DNA of 40,636 bases from an uncultured Acidobacteriota bacterium (GTDB taxonomy: Bacteria; Acidobacteriota; Vicinamibacteria; Vicinamibacterales; UBA2999): positions 1 through 40,636 of the forward strand of contig CADEDM010000023.1 of the NCBI GenBank assembly GCA_902826065.1, written 5' to 3'. Below, in pieces: positions 17,477 through 26,280 of the stretch; the first letter of the stretch is position 1; each line of letters opens with the position of its first letter. The notes under the pieces are model-generated. The model saw only the letters and a program-made list of their open reading frames with translations. It ran no database searches and was not told the DNA's origin. The translations under genes were made by a program, and so were the position numbers.

Positions 17477-17851
17477 ATGTCAGCCAGAGCGCACAGCAGG
17501 CGGGACACAGCCCTTCGAGTGATGGTGGTCGGCGGCGGCCCCGGCGTTCTTCCGCGGGTCGAACCGATGTTGCCCGGGGGCGCGTACGACGTCGAGTTCG
17601 TCGCCATCGACCAGGAGCCGTACGGCTGCATCCTCGACGACGCGCCCGACCTCGTGGTCGTGTGCCTGAAGATCGAAGACGCCGCGTCGTTCCAGTTCCT
17701 CAGCATGCTGCAGATCGATCCGGCGACGCGTCAGTTGCCGGTGCTCACCTACACGACCGAGTCGGAAGGTCAGATGCTGCCGGGCGTGGACGATCCGGCG
17801 CCGCGGCGTCGCGCGTCCGGCCGCGCCGCGAGCCGGCTCGACCGGCACTGA
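17477..17851 (+). CDS. Degenerate receiver-domain protein
   Basis: A 124-residue stand-alone domain with the alternating strand/helix pattern of CheY-like receivers: LRVMVVGGGPGVL (strand 1), DLVVVCLKIEDAASFQFLSM (strand 3 and loop), QLPVLTYTTES (strand 4). The phospho-acceptor Asp is replaced by Cys63 (VVVCL), the acidic pair after strand 1 is GG, and no conserved Lys follows, so classical phosphorylation is unlikely. The last 20 residues are Arg/Ala-rich and probably disordered. ATG at 17477 is preferred over an upstream GTG at 17456 because of AGGA at 17466-17469. It lies just upstream of a PilZ-like gene, which suggests a shared signalling role (inference). Confidence 0.65.
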   Translation: MSARAHSRRDTALRVMVVGGGPGVLPRVEPMLPGGAYDVEFVAIDQEPYGCILDDAPDLVVVCLKIEDAASFQFLSMLQIDPATRQLPVLTYTTESEGQMLPGVDDPAPRRRASGRAASRLDRH

Positions 17852-17854
17852 TGC

Positions 17855-17860
17855 TATAGT
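17855..17860 (+). promoter_or_regulatory. -10-like TATAGT box before the PilZ gene
   Basis: TATAGT lies ten bases before the PilZ ATG at 17871, in a gap of only 19 bp and with no ribosome-binding site in front of the start. If it is active, the transcript would begin only a few bases before the ATG (near-leaderless). No convincing -35 box is present. Confidence 0.3.
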
Positions 17861-17870
17861 CGACGGCCGC

Positions 17871-18215
17871 ATGAGCGACGATCGCAAGCGTGCGCACGAG
17901 CGCCACGATCTGCACGACCCCGCGACGGGCGAGGTGAAGATCTATCACTCGATGGCGATCCGCCAGTTGAGCGGCGGAGGCGCGCTCATCGAGATCGGCG
18001 TGCCGCTGCAGCTCAACTCCCTGCACGACTTCCGTCTCACGCTGGGCGACCGGTCGGTGGTCGTGAAGGCTCGCGTCGTGCACTCGCACATCAGCACGGT
18101 GGCCTCACTGGGCGTCAGCTACCACACGGGCATCGAGTTCGTCGATCTCTCGGAGCCGGTCTCGCAGGCGCTGGTCTCGTTCATCGAGGCCCTGCGACAG
18201 CGGCAGACGCGCTAG
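17871..18215 (+). CDS. PilZ-like domain protein
   Basis: A 114-residue protein made of a single PilZ-like beta-barrel. The N-terminus KRAHERHDL contains the RxxxR c-di-GMP motif (Arg7 and Arg11). The second motif, usually [D/N]xSxxG, reads QLSGGG (32-37), so Ser and Gly are kept but the acidic or Asn residue is Gln. Barrel strands ALIEIGVPL, HDFRLTLGDRSVVVKARVVH and YHTGIEFVDLS follow, then a C-terminal helix (VSQALVSFIEALRQR). PilZ proteins bind c-di-GMP and act on motility, pili or exopolysaccharide; here binding is plausible but weakened. A Tad pilus and an HD-GYP protein elsewhere in the window give possible context. Confidence 0.8.
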   Translation: MSDDRKRAHERHDLHDPATGEVKIYHSMAIRQLSGGGALIEIGVPLQLNSLHDFRLTLGDRSVVVKARVVHSHISTVASLGVSYHTGIEFVDLSEPVSQALVSFIEALRQRQTR

Positions 18216-18225
18216 TACGCAGGAA

Positions 18226-18248
18226 CGGCCGGCGCTCGGCGCCGGCCG
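18226..18248. terminator. Perfect 10-bp GC-rich hairpin between convergent genes
   Basis: CGGCCGGCGC at 18226-18235 pairs perfectly with GCGCCGGCCG at 18239-18248 around a TCG loop, eleven bases after the PilZ stop and 44 bases from the stop of the convergent gene. An outer pair GAACGGC (18223-18229) and GCCGTTC (18257-18263) offers an alternative longer fold. There is no T-run, so it may be a Rho-assisted or bidirectional stop. Confidence 0.55.
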
Positions 18249-18292
18249 CAGTCGCTGCCGTTCGTTGTTCCAGGAGCCGTCGTCCGACGGCG

Positions 18293-19285
18293 TCAGCGCG
18301 CGGCCGGACGCCGCTGCTGTTCGCGCTGGTGCATCAGTTCGAGGGCATCGAAGAGCTGTGACGGCACCGCGAAACCGACCGCCACGGTCTTGCCTTCCCC
18401 GCCCAGCTGCAGTGAGTCGACCACGGAGCGCAGCTCCGGCTTGCTGTCGGCCTGAATCTTCACCATCGCCACGACGCCGCGCAGCATGTCGCGGAGGTTC
18501 TTCGCGGCCTCGTCGTCCTTCGCCTCGGCCTTGAACGTGCCGGTGATGCCGCCGTTCAGGTGGCCGGAGGCCGAGAACCACGACAGGGTGGGAATGCGCT
18601 GCTGCAGTTCGCCGGGCAGGTCGGCCGTCTGCGCCACGGCGTCGAACCGGCCCACGGCCCAGGCGTTCGCGGCGTCGAGCTCGCTCACGAGCCGCATCAA
18701 TTCGGTGTTGGAGAGCACGTTGCGGCCGGACCGCTTCGCGTCGATGGCGGCACGCACCCCGTCGGTGCTGCCCACGGCCACGACCCCCGGCTCGATGAAG
18801 CCCAGCGCCATCGACTCGTCGGCACCCTGGTGCGCGATGACACGCACGCCCTGGTAGTCACTGACCTCGGCCCCGTGCTCGCGGGCCAGGCCCTCGATAC
18901 GCACCTGGTCGAAGCGGCCGCGCGCCAGGACCAGCGGACGGTGGTCGCCGGCGGCGTCGAGCGACTTGGGCATCAGCGCCGCGACGACGGCATCGACGTC
19001 ACGCTCGACGTTCACGCCGGTCTTCTCTTCGAAGTCGTTCTGGTCGGGAGAGTCGGGATGGAGCTTGCGGAGGCGCTGGCGGAGGTCGGAGGCCATGACC
19101 TCCTGCACGTTGGCGTAGGCCACGGCTACGGCATCAGGGGGGACGAACGCGAGGTCGTCGGGGCCCGCCTGGCGGGTCAGGGCTACCGGCAGGCCGCCCA
19201 TATAGGACGCCACCAAGCCAGTCGTCAGGCCGCCAATCAGGATGGCGAAAGCCGTGAGCACGAAGTAACGGGTCTTCGCGGTCAT
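18293..19285 (-). CDS. Membrane-anchored protein of unknown function
   Basis: A 330-residue protein with one N-terminal membrane helix or uncleaved signal (YFVLTAFAILIGGLTTGLVA, residues 6-25). The rest is probably periplasmic: DDLAFVPPDAVAVAYANVQE opens the domain, then RPLVLARGRFDQVRIEGLAR, a GVVAVGSTDGVRAAID segment and a GGITGTFKAEAKDDEAAKNL stretch. This two-lobed pattern recalls bacterial proteins such as DUF3352 members, but I cannot assign a family with certainty. The C-terminus is basic (EQQRRPAAR). ATG 19285 is preceded on its strand by a purine-rich GAGGGGG. It lies 95 bp downstream of the ABC-transporter cluster and may be co-transcribed. Confidence 0.65.
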   Translation of the reverse strand: MTAKTRYFVLTAFAILIGGLTTGLVASYMGGLPVALTRQAGPDDLAFVPPDAVAVAYANVQEVMASDLRQRLRKLHPDSPDQNDFEEKTGVNVERDVDAVVAALMPKSLDAAGDHRPLVLARGRFDQVRIEGLAREHGAEVSDYQGVRVIAHQGADESMALGFIEPGVVAVGSTDGVRAAIDAKRSGRNVLSNTELMRLVSELDAANAWAVGRFDAVAQTADLPGELQQRIPTLSWFSASGHLNGGITGTFKAEAKDDEAAKNLRDMLRGVVAMVKIQADSKPELRSVVDSLQLGGEGKTVAVGFAVPSQLFDALELMHQREQQRRPAAR

Positions 19286-19380
19286 CGTGGGCAACCCCCT
19301 CATTCGATTATACGGATCGCCGTTACAAGAGGTTCGGGCGTTCGTCCCACCCCATCGCCTGGGGTCTGACGCGAGCCAAC

Positions 19381-20220
19381 CTACTGCTCCAGCACGTATT
19401 CCCGCCGTGACACGGTGCGCATCGCCAGCCACAGGAAGGCGACCAGCAGGACCGTGAGCCAGGCCAGTGCGGTCGGCACGGAGGGGACGTCCCGGAACAG
19501 CCCCTGGATGAGGCTGAGGGCGCTGTCGCTGGGCATCGCATGGGGCACCAGCGCCTGGAGGTGCCGGGCCACGGTGAACTGCCGCAGGTAGCCCGGCAGG
19601 GCCAGGACCACCGGCTCCCAGCCGAAGGCGAAGATCAGGCCGCCGACGAGCGGCCGCTTGAGGCGAGCCCCGACGAACGCGAAGACCGCCCCGTAGACGG
19701 CCAGCCCGGCCGCCAGGATGGCCAGGTCCAGCACGAGCGACCGGAACGTGCCCGGCACCTGGGCGAAGGGCACGGTCAGGAAGTAGGTGAGCATCACCGA
19801 CGGCAGCACCACCAGCCCGGTGCAGGCGAGGTAGGCCAGGTACTTCCCGAGCAGCACGGCGCCGCGCGGGATGGGCCGGGAGAACAGGTACGTGATGGTC
19901 TTGTCTTCGACTTCGTCGGCCATCAGCGAGGTGCCGTAGAAGAGGCCCAGCACCGGCACGATGAAGCGGACGTAGAGCAGCCAGATCATCACGCCGAAGA
20001 CGCTGCCGCCGGCAACGCGGGCGCCGTTCACCCGCAGGGCCGGGGCGCCGAACGCCTCGACGACGCGGAAGATGATGGCGAGCAGCACCGGTCCGCCCAC
20101 GACCAGGGCCATGAAGATGGTGCGGCGCGACCACAGCATCTCGCCGAACGAGACCTCGAAGACGCGCCGGGCGGCGGCCGTGGTGGAGAGCGCGGCGGGA
20201 CGCGGCGGGGTCGTCGTCAC
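19381..20220 (-). CDS. ABC-2 type transporter permease
   Basis: A 279-residue membrane protein with about six helices: TIFMALVVGGPVLLAIIFRV, GVMIWLLYVRFIVPVLGLFY, YLACTGLVVLPSVMLTYFLT, LVLDLAILAAGLAVYGAVFA, a shorter helix at GLIFAFGWEPVVLALPGYL, and ALAWLTVLLVAFLWLAM. The loop MADEVEDKTITYLFSRPIPR is the usual ABC-2 permease signature after the second helix. GTG start at 20220 overlaps the stop of the ATPase gene (GTGA), so the two are one transporter. Substrate unknown. Confidence 0.85.
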   Translation of the reverse strand: MTTTPPRPAALSTTAAARRVFEVSFGEMLWSRRTIFMALVVGGPVLLAIIFRVVEAFGAPALRVNGARVAGGSVFGVMIWLLYVRFIVPVLGLFYGTSLMADEVEDKTITYLFSRPIPRGAVLLGKYLAYLACTGLVVLPSVMLTYFLTVPFAQVPGTFRSLVLDLAILAAGLAVYGAVFAFVGARLKRPLVGGLIFAFGWEPVVLALPGYLRQFTVARHLQALVPHAMPSDSALSLIQGLFRDVPSVPTALAWLTVLLVAFLWLAMRTVSRREYVLEQ

Positions 20221-21155
20221 TGGCGCACCAGGTAGCTGAAGACGGCCTGCAGGTTGTCGTCGGGCGACGTGACCTCGGCGATGGCGCCGGCGTCACCAGA
20301 AGCGGCCAGCGACGTGATGCGCTGATAGAACGCGTCGGGCTGACGGGTCTCGACGACGAGCGCGCCATCCTCGAACGCCATTCGCGTCACCGCCGGGTCG
20401 TCGAGCAGTCGCGCGGCCAGGGCCCGCGGCTCGGCCGCCTTGACGTGCACGGTGTGGGGATGCGTGTCGATCAGGTCGCGGATCTGGTGGACGTTGCCTT
20501 CGGCCAGGATCCGCCCGTTGGTGATGAGCAGGATGTTCGAGGTCATGGCCTCGATCTCGTGCAGGATGTGGCTCGACACGATGACGTGGCGGCCGCGCTT
20601 CGCCCAGTCCTTCACCAGGCGGATCGTCTTGCGGCGCTGCAACGGATCCATGCCGGTGAGCGGCTCGTCGAGGATCAGGATGTCGGGGTCGTGCACGAGC
20701 GCCTGCGCCAGCTTCACGCGCTGCCGCATGCCCTTGCTGTAAGCGCCGATCTTCTTCTCGCCGGCCTCGGTGAGGTCGACGATCTCCAGCGCCCGGCGCG
20801 CGGCGGCGTCGGCCTCGGCGTCCGAGAACCCGTTGAGCGTGACGAGGGCGGCCACCCACTCGCGCCCGGTCATCCGCTCGTAGAAGGCATCCTGCTCCGG
20901 GCAGAAGCCGACGCGGGCATACGCCGAGGGGGTATCCCACAACGTCGTCCCCATGACGCGGATGGTGCCCTGGCTCGGCTTGAGCTGGCCGGTCATCAGC
21001 TTCATGAACGTCGACTTCCCCGCCCCGTTCGGGCCCAGCAGCCCGGTGATGCCGGGCGGAATCGAGACGGTGACGTCGTTCAGTCCGCTCACCTGCCCGT
21101 ACCACTTGGACAGGTGCTCCGCCTGCACGATCGGCGTCTGCGGCGTGGCCTCCAT
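20217..21155 (-). CDS. ABC transporter ATP-binding protein
   Basis: A 312-residue ATPase of the ABC-2 drug/polysaccharide/Gld-like class. Seen: Walker A LLGPNGAGKST, Q-loop region VGFCPEQDAFYERMTGREWV, signature YSKGMRQRVKLAQALVHDPD (degenerate LSGGQ), Walker B ILILDEPLTGMDP, and the H-loop SSHILHEIE. A C-terminal extension of about 85 residues (HTVHVKAAEPRALAARLLDD onwards) is typical of this subgroup. ATG 21155 overlaps the stop of the upstream permease gene by one base, so four transporter genes are tightly linked. Confidence 0.9.
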   Translation of the reverse strand: MEATPQTPIVQAEHLSKWYGQVSGLNDVTVSIPPGITGLLGPNGAGKSTFMKLMTGQLKPSQGTIRVMGTTLWDTPSAYARVGFCPEQDAFYERMTGREWVAALVTLNGFSDAEADAAARRALEIVDLTEAGEKKIGAYSKGMRQRVKLAQALVHDPDILILDEPLTGMDPLQRRKTIRLVKDWAKRGRHVIVSSHILHEIEAMTSNILLITNGRILAEGNVHQIRDLIDTHPHTVHVKAAEPRALAARLLDDPAVTRMAFEDGALVVETRQPDAFYQRITSLAASGDAGAIAEVTSPDDNLQAVFSYLVRQ

Positions 21156-21994
21156 CAGCTCACGATCTCCACCGCGCGCACGCGCCGTTCGAGCACGACC
21201 GCCGAGCCCACGATCAGGCCGATCACGACCAGCGCCGCGCCCCAGACCGGCAGGTCGTAGCGCAGCGGCAGGCGGAAGATGGCGTCACCCAGCACGTCGA
21301 GCGAGTCGCCCGGCGACAGCCACGCGAACGACGACTTCGTGGTGATGCCGCGCACCGCCTGGAACAGCGCACTCGTGAAGAAGATGAGGCCGGCGTACAT
21401 CACGGCCACGAAGCGGCTGCTCTTCGAGAGCGACGACAGCGCCAGCATCGTCATCGACGCCAGCACCACCTGCGCCAGCGAATACAGCGTGATCGCGGGA
21501 ATCAGATAGAGGTTGGCGCGAACGAAGCTGAAGTTCCCCGCGAAGCCCACCTGCACGAACAGCAGCAGGATCGCCGGCAGGAACGTGACGGCGAGGAGCA
21601 GCACGAACAGCACCGCCATCTTGCCGGCCACGTACTCCCAGCGCGACAGCGGCTTCGACAGATAGAGCTGCAGTGCATTGGCGCGGCGGTCGGCGGCGAT
21701 GAGGCCGGCGCCGACGAACACGGTGAAGAAGAACACGAACGCGGCCTGGGTCTCGAGGAAGGAGCGGAACGTCTCGGGCTTCAGCGCCAGCATCGACGCC
21801 TGCGGCACGTTGGCGGCGGCGTAGGCCTGCACGCTGCGGACGATGAAGGGGCCCCAGGCCATGAGCATCAGGCCGAGGTACTTGCGCTGCACGAGCACGT
21901 TGCGGATGCCGGCCTTCGCGATCACCTGCCAGCCGGCGCCGGTCTGGAACCGCTCGCCCTTGTAGCGCTGATAGCCCTGGTCGTGGATGGGCAT
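21155..21994 (-). CDS. ABC-2 type transporter permease
   Basis: A 279-residue permease with about six membrane helices, for example YLGLMLMAWGPFIVRSVQAY, FVFFFTVFVGAGLIAADRRA, VLFVLLLAVTFLPAILLLFV, LIPAITLYSLAQVVLASMTM and VWGAALVVIGLIVGSAVVLE. The N-terminus MPIHDQGYQRYKGER is a motif common to one permease type of this class. ADRRANALQLYLSKPLSRWE corresponds to the ABC-2 loop signature. It is three bases from the ATPase gene upstream and overlaps the ATPase gene downstream, so it could pair with either or form a four-subunit transporter. Confidence 0.86.
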   Translation of the reverse strand: MPIHDQGYQRYKGERFQTGAGWQVIAKAGIRNVLVQRKYLGLMLMAWGPFIVRSVQAYAAANVPQASMLALKPETFRSFLETQAAFVFFFTVFVGAGLIAADRRANALQLYLSKPLSRWEYVAGKMAVLFVLLLAVTFLPAILLLFVQVGFAGNFSFVRANLYLIPAITLYSLAQVVLASMTMLALSSLSKSSRFVAVMYAGLIFFTSALFQAVRGITTKSSFAWLSPGDSLDVLGDAIFRLPLRYDLPVWGAALVVIGLIVGSAVVLERRVRAVEIVS

Positions 21995-21997
21995 CGG

Positions 21998-22960
21998 CTA
22001 CTCCGCCCCGACCGCGCGCGCGAACGCGTCTTCGAGCGTGGGCACGCTCTGCCGCAGGTGGCGCACCTGCAGGCCGTGGGCCGCGGCGAGCTTGAAGATC
22101 GGCTCGGCGCCGGCCTCGCCCGGCACGAACACCCGCATCACGTCTTCTTCGCTGTCGTGCACGTCGTAGCCGGCGGCCGCCAGCAGTTCGGCCATCCGGT
22201 CGGCGCCGTCCTTGACCCGCAGTTCGAAGACGCGGCCCTGCGGCCCGCGCACGGCATCGAGCGCGCCCTGCGTGGCCACGGCGCCCTTGTCCATCACGAT
22301 CACGTGATCGCAGGTGAACTCGATGTCGGGCAGCAGGTGCGACGACACGATCAGGTTCACGCCCTTGTTGTGCGCGAGGTCGCGAATCAACTCGAGCATC
22401 TCGTCGCGGCCCTTCGGGTCCATGCCGTTGGTGGGCTCGTCGAGGAACAGCAGGTCGGGGTCGTGCACCAGGGCCTGGGCCAGCTTGATCCGCTGCTTCA
22501 TGCCGGTCGAGTAGGTCTCGACGTTGCGGTAGCGGGCTTCACCCAGGCCGACGTAGTACAGCACCTCGTGCGCGCGCTGCATGGCATCGGCCGGCGGCAG
22601 GCCGGCGAGTTGCCCGCAGTAGGCGACGAAGGCCACGGCCGACATGCCCGGGATGTGCGCGTCGGTCTCCGGCATGTAGCCGAGCCGGGCGCGAATCTCG
22701 AGGGCCGAGGTGGCGACGTCGAGCCCGAGCACGCGCATCGCCCCGGCGCTCGGCGTCACGAAGGCCAGCAAGGCCTTGAGCATCGTGCTCTTGCCGGCGC
22801 CGTTGGGCCCCAGCAGGCCGATCGCGCCACCGGGGAAGACCGCGGAGACGTCTCGCAGGGCGGCCTGCCGGCCGTAGATCACCGTCACCCCATGAAGCTC
22901 GACGACCGGAGCCACGGCGGCGGGCGGCGTGCCGTCGTGGGAAGGCGGGGGCGGCTGCAT
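21998..22960 (-). CDS. ABC transporter ATP-binding protein
   Basis: A 320-residue ATPase paralogous to the one at 20217. Seen: Walker A LLGPNGAGKSTMLKALLAF, Q-loop region LGYMPETDAHIPGMSAVAFV, degenerate signature YSTGMKQRIKLAQALVHDPD, Walker B LLFLDEPTNGMDP, H-loop SSHLLPDIE, and a C-terminal domain of about 90 residues (GRVFELRVKDGADRMAELLA onwards). The N-terminus has a proline-rich 20-residue extension before the nucleotide-binding fold. It is first in the four-gene transporter unit on the minus strand; a short 45-bp gap separates it from the HD gene upstream. Confidence 0.9.
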   Translation of the reverse strand: MQPPPPSHDGTPPAAVAPVVELHGVTVIYGRQAALRDVSAVFPGGAIGLLGPNGAGKSTMLKALLAFVTPSAGAMRVLGLDVATSALEIRARLGYMPETDAHIPGMSAVAFVAYCGQLAGLPPADAMQRAHEVLYYVGLGEARYRNVETYSTGMKQRIKLAQALVHDPDLLFLDEPTNGMDPKGRDEMLELIRDLAHNKGVNLIVSSHLLPDIEFTCDHVIVMDKGAVATQGALDAVRGPQGRVFELRVKDGADRMAELLAAAGYDVHDSEEDVMRVFVPGEAGAEPIFKLAAAHGLQVRHLRQSVPTLEDAFARAVGAE

Positions 22961-23005
22961 TCGCTGGTAGATACGAGGGCCGGCGTGGTGTCGTTCGCGG
23001 ACGGC

Positions 23006-23578
23006 CTACAGGCTGCCGCGCAGCCCCAGCGCGTCGGCCTCGCCGCGCAGGAAGGTGATGACGTTGGTGACGTGGGCGTCGAGGGGCAGGCCCATGAGCT
23101 CGGCCCCCTTCTTCAGGTGTTCGCGCGGCACGGCGCGGGCGAAGGCCTTGTCCTTCATCCGCTTGACGACCGACGACGCCTCCAGGTCGAGCACGCTCTT
23201 CGACGGCCGGACCAGCGACGCGGCGGTGACGAAGCCGGCCATCTCGTCGCAGGCCACCAGCGCCTTCTCGAGCGGCGTCTCCGGCTCGACGCCGGTGATC
23301 TCCCAGGCGTGGGATTGAATCGCCCGCATGACCCACTCGGGATAGCCCAGCGACCGCAGGTGCTCGCAGCCCTTGTTGGGGTGGTCTCCCAGCGTCGGAT
23401 ACCGCTCGTAGTCGAAGTCGTGCAGCAACGCCACGACGCCCCAGTCGTCCTCGTCGGCGCCGGCCAGCCGCGCGTAGCCACGCACCGCCGCTTCGACGGC
23501 CAGCGCGTGCTTGCGCAGGCTGTCGCTGGCGGTCCAGTCGGCGAGCAGCGTCCAGGCGGCCTGACGATCCAGTCCCAT
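23006..23578 (-). CDS. HD-domain hydrolase
   Basis: A 190-residue HD-superfamily protein, likely a metal-dependent phosphohydrolase. The metal-binding pattern is visible: LRKHALAVEAAV (first His), VALLHDFDYERYP (His-Asp pair), AIQSHAWEI (third His) and ALVACDEMAGFV (Asp). This compact form is widespread and usually annotated only as HD or HDIG family; the substrate is unknown. ATG at 23578 chosen; an open frame continues upstream without homology. It follows the Nudix gene with an 11-bp gap, so both probably share a transcript with tsaD. Confidence 0.85.
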   Translation of the reverse strand: MGLDRQAAWTLLADWTASDSLRKHALAVEAAVRGYARLAGADEDDWGVVALLHDFDYERYPTLGDHPNKGCEHLRSLGYPEWVMRAIQSHAWEITGVEPETPLEKALVACDEMAGFVTAASLVRPSKSVLDLEASSVVKRMKDKAFARAVPREHLKKGAELMGLPLDAHVTNVITFLRGEADALGLRGSL

Positions 23579-23589
23579 GGGCGACGATC

Positions 23590-24033
23590 CTACCTGCCTT
23601 CGGTCTCGCCCCGCAGCCGAAATGCGCGCGCGATCACCTCGACGGTGAAGGCGTTGACGCCCAGCGCCGCCACGTCGTCGTGCCGCACCCAGCGGACGTC
23701 CGCGGCATCGTCGCCAGCGCACAGGACACCCCCGGCCGGCGCGCAGAGGAAATCGACGATCACGAAGTGGTAGCGCACGCGGCCGGCATCGTCGCGGTGG
23801 ACACGGTCGAAGACCTCGACCAGCGGGCCGACCGTGACATCGAGACCGGTCTCCTCGCGCACCTCGCGGCGCACGCCGTCCTGCAGCGACTCACCCAGTT
23901 CGAGCTGTCCCCCCGGCAGCGACCACTCGCCCTGGCGTGGCGGCCACGCGCGCTTCACGAGCAGCACGCGGTCGCCGTCGAGCACCACGCCGCCGACGGC
24001 GGCCACCGGCGCGGCTGGATAGTCGCGGGCCAT
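23590..24033 (-). CDS. Nudix hydrolase
   Basis: A 147-residue Nudix enzyme that cleaves nucleoside diphosphates linked to another moiety. The Nudix box is complete: G-G-Q-L-E-L-G-E-S-L-Q-D-G-V-R-R-E-V-R-E-E-T-G-L-D, matching GX5EX7REUXEEXGU (about residues 40-64). The N-terminal strand PVAAVGGVVLDGDRVLLVKR and the segment GEWSLPGGQLELGE are typical of the NUDT1/ADP-ribose-like group, which does not fix the substrate. ATG 24033 overlaps the tsaD stop by one base, so the two are coupled. Confidence 0.9.
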   Translation of the reverse strand: MARDYPAAPVAAVGGVVLDGDRVLLVKRAWPPRQGEWSLPGGQLELGESLQDGVRREVREETGLDVTVGPLVEVFDRVHRDDAGRVRYHFVIVDFLCAPAGGVLCAGDDAADVRWVRHDDVAALGVNAFTVEVIARAFRLRGETEGR

Positions 24034-25091
24034 CAGCCGAGCGCCAGCGACGGCACTGCGTTGAGGCGATCGTCGGCCCGTTCGCCGCGGGCGAGTTGGC
24101 GCAGCCCCGCGGCAGCAATCATCGCGGCGTTGTCGGTGGCCAACGCGATCGGCGGCACGAACACCGGTAGACGGCGCGACTGCCCGCGCGCCGCGAGATC
24201 GGCGCGCAGCCGGCTGTTGGCCGAGACGCCGCCAGCGACGCCCACGGCCTTCGCGCCGACGGCGCGGGCGGCGTCGAACGTGCGCGAGAGCAGCGTCCGC
24301 ACGACGACGCGCTGGAAGCTGGCGCACAGGTCGGCGACTTCCGCCTCGGGCAACTGCGCCACGCCGAGCGCCGCCTGTCGCAGGCGCACGTGCCGAAGCA
24401 CGGCGGTCTTCAGGCCGCTGAAGCTGAAGTCGAAACTCGAGTCGCGCTCGCGGGCGTTGCGATCGGGGTGGGTGAGCCGGGTGACGGGCAGGTCCACGGC
24501 ATCGTCACGGCCGGCGGCTGCGAGCCGGTCGATCACCGGGCCACCCGGATAGCCGAGACCGAGCAGCTTCGCCACCTTGTCATACGCCTCGCCGGCAGCG
24601 TCGTCGCGGGTGCGTCCCATGAGGTGAGACCGACCCGCCGCCGGCACGTGGTAGAGGCTCGTATGGCCGCCCGAGACGACCAGCACGACCGCGGGTTCGG
24701 GGAGCGGGCCGTGCGCGAGCCAGAGCGACTCGACATGGCCGGCGATGTGGTGGACACCGACCAGCGGCAGGCCGCGAGCCCACGCCGCGGCCTTCGCGAA
24801 GCTCACGCCGACCAGCAGCGAGCCGACCAGCCCGGGCCCCTGGGTCACGGCCAGGCCGTCGATCCCCTCCCAGCCGAGACCCGCGTCGGCAAGCGCGCGC
24901 TCGACCACGCCACAGATGTCGCGCACGTGCTGGCGTGACGCGAGCTCCGGCACGACGCCGCCCCACTCGCGATGGATCGCGACCTGCGAGGCGACGATGT
25001 TCGACCGCAGCCGCCACGGCCCCTCACCCGGCCCCTCGACGACGGCGGCGGCCGTCTCGTCGCACGACGTCTCGATGCCCAGGATCCGCAC
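24033..25091 (-). CDS. tsaD: tRNA N6-threonylcarbamoyladenosine transferase TsaD
   Basis: Transfers the threonylcarbamoyl group to A37 of ANN-decoding tRNAs, with TsaB and TsaE (not in this window). The 352-residue protein starts with the family hallmark MRILGIETSCDETAAAVVEG and has the metal-binding VHHIAGHVES (His115 and His119), VLVVSGGHTSLYHV and GVAGGVSANSRLRADL, and ends with a TDNAAMIAAAGL motif. Length and motifs are complete, so an active enzyme is expected. It lies five bases from mtnA and overlaps the Nudix gene by one base. Confidence 0.96.
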   Translation of the reverse strand: MRILGIETSCDETAAAVVEGPGEGPWRLRSNIVASQVAIHREWGGVVPELASRQHVRDICGVVERALADAGLGWEGIDGLAVTQGPGLVGSLLVGVSFAKAAAWARGLPLVGVHHIAGHVESLWLAHGPLPEPAVVLVVSGGHTSLYHVPAAGRSHLMGRTRDDAAGEAYDKVAKLLGLGYPGGPVIDRLAAAGRDDAVDLPVTRLTHPDRNARERDSSFDFSFSGLKTAVLRHVRLRQAALGVAQLPEAEVADLCASFQRVVVRTLLSRTFDAARAVGAKAVGVAGGVSANSRLRADLAARGQSRRLPVFVPPIALATDNAAMIAAAGLRQLARGERADDRLNAVPSLALG

Positions 25092-25095
25092 GGGC

Positions 25096-26136
<1,041 letters not shown>

Positions 26137-26150
26137 GGGGTGATCTTAGT

Positions 26151-26280
26151 AGGGACCGGGGAACAGGGACCAGGGAACAGGGGCGACGGACGCGATCGTC
26201 GAGGCAGCCCGTGAGAGTTCAGGTCGGCGCGATCAGCGCCGACGCCGTCCCTGGTGCCCGTTCCCTGGTCCCTGTTCCCT
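26151..26280. repeat. Heptad-periodic inverted-repeat element
   Basis: Two arms made of 7-bp units flank a short spacer. Left arm 26151-26185 on the plus strand: AGGGACC, GGGGAAC, AGGGACC, AGGGAAC, AGGGGCG. Right arm, read on the minus strand from 26280 to 26246: AGGGAAC, AGGGACC, AGGGAAC, GGGCACC, AGGGACG. The inner 20 bases of the arms (26159-26178 and 26260-26279) are perfectly complementary. Within the spacer GTCGGCGC (26223-26230) pairs with GCGCCGAC (26236-26243), a nested 8-bp hairpin. The right arm reaches into the cdd stop codon (CTA at 26279-26281). Looks like a REP/MITE-like intergenic element; it has no coding capacity. Confidence 0.85.

Noticed and set aside
26151-26280. The heptad array as a CRISPR or a simple rho-independent terminator
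   Set aside because: No spacer-repeat alternation and 7-bp units exclude CRISPR; the arms are too long and separated by an 80-bp spacer with no U-tract.
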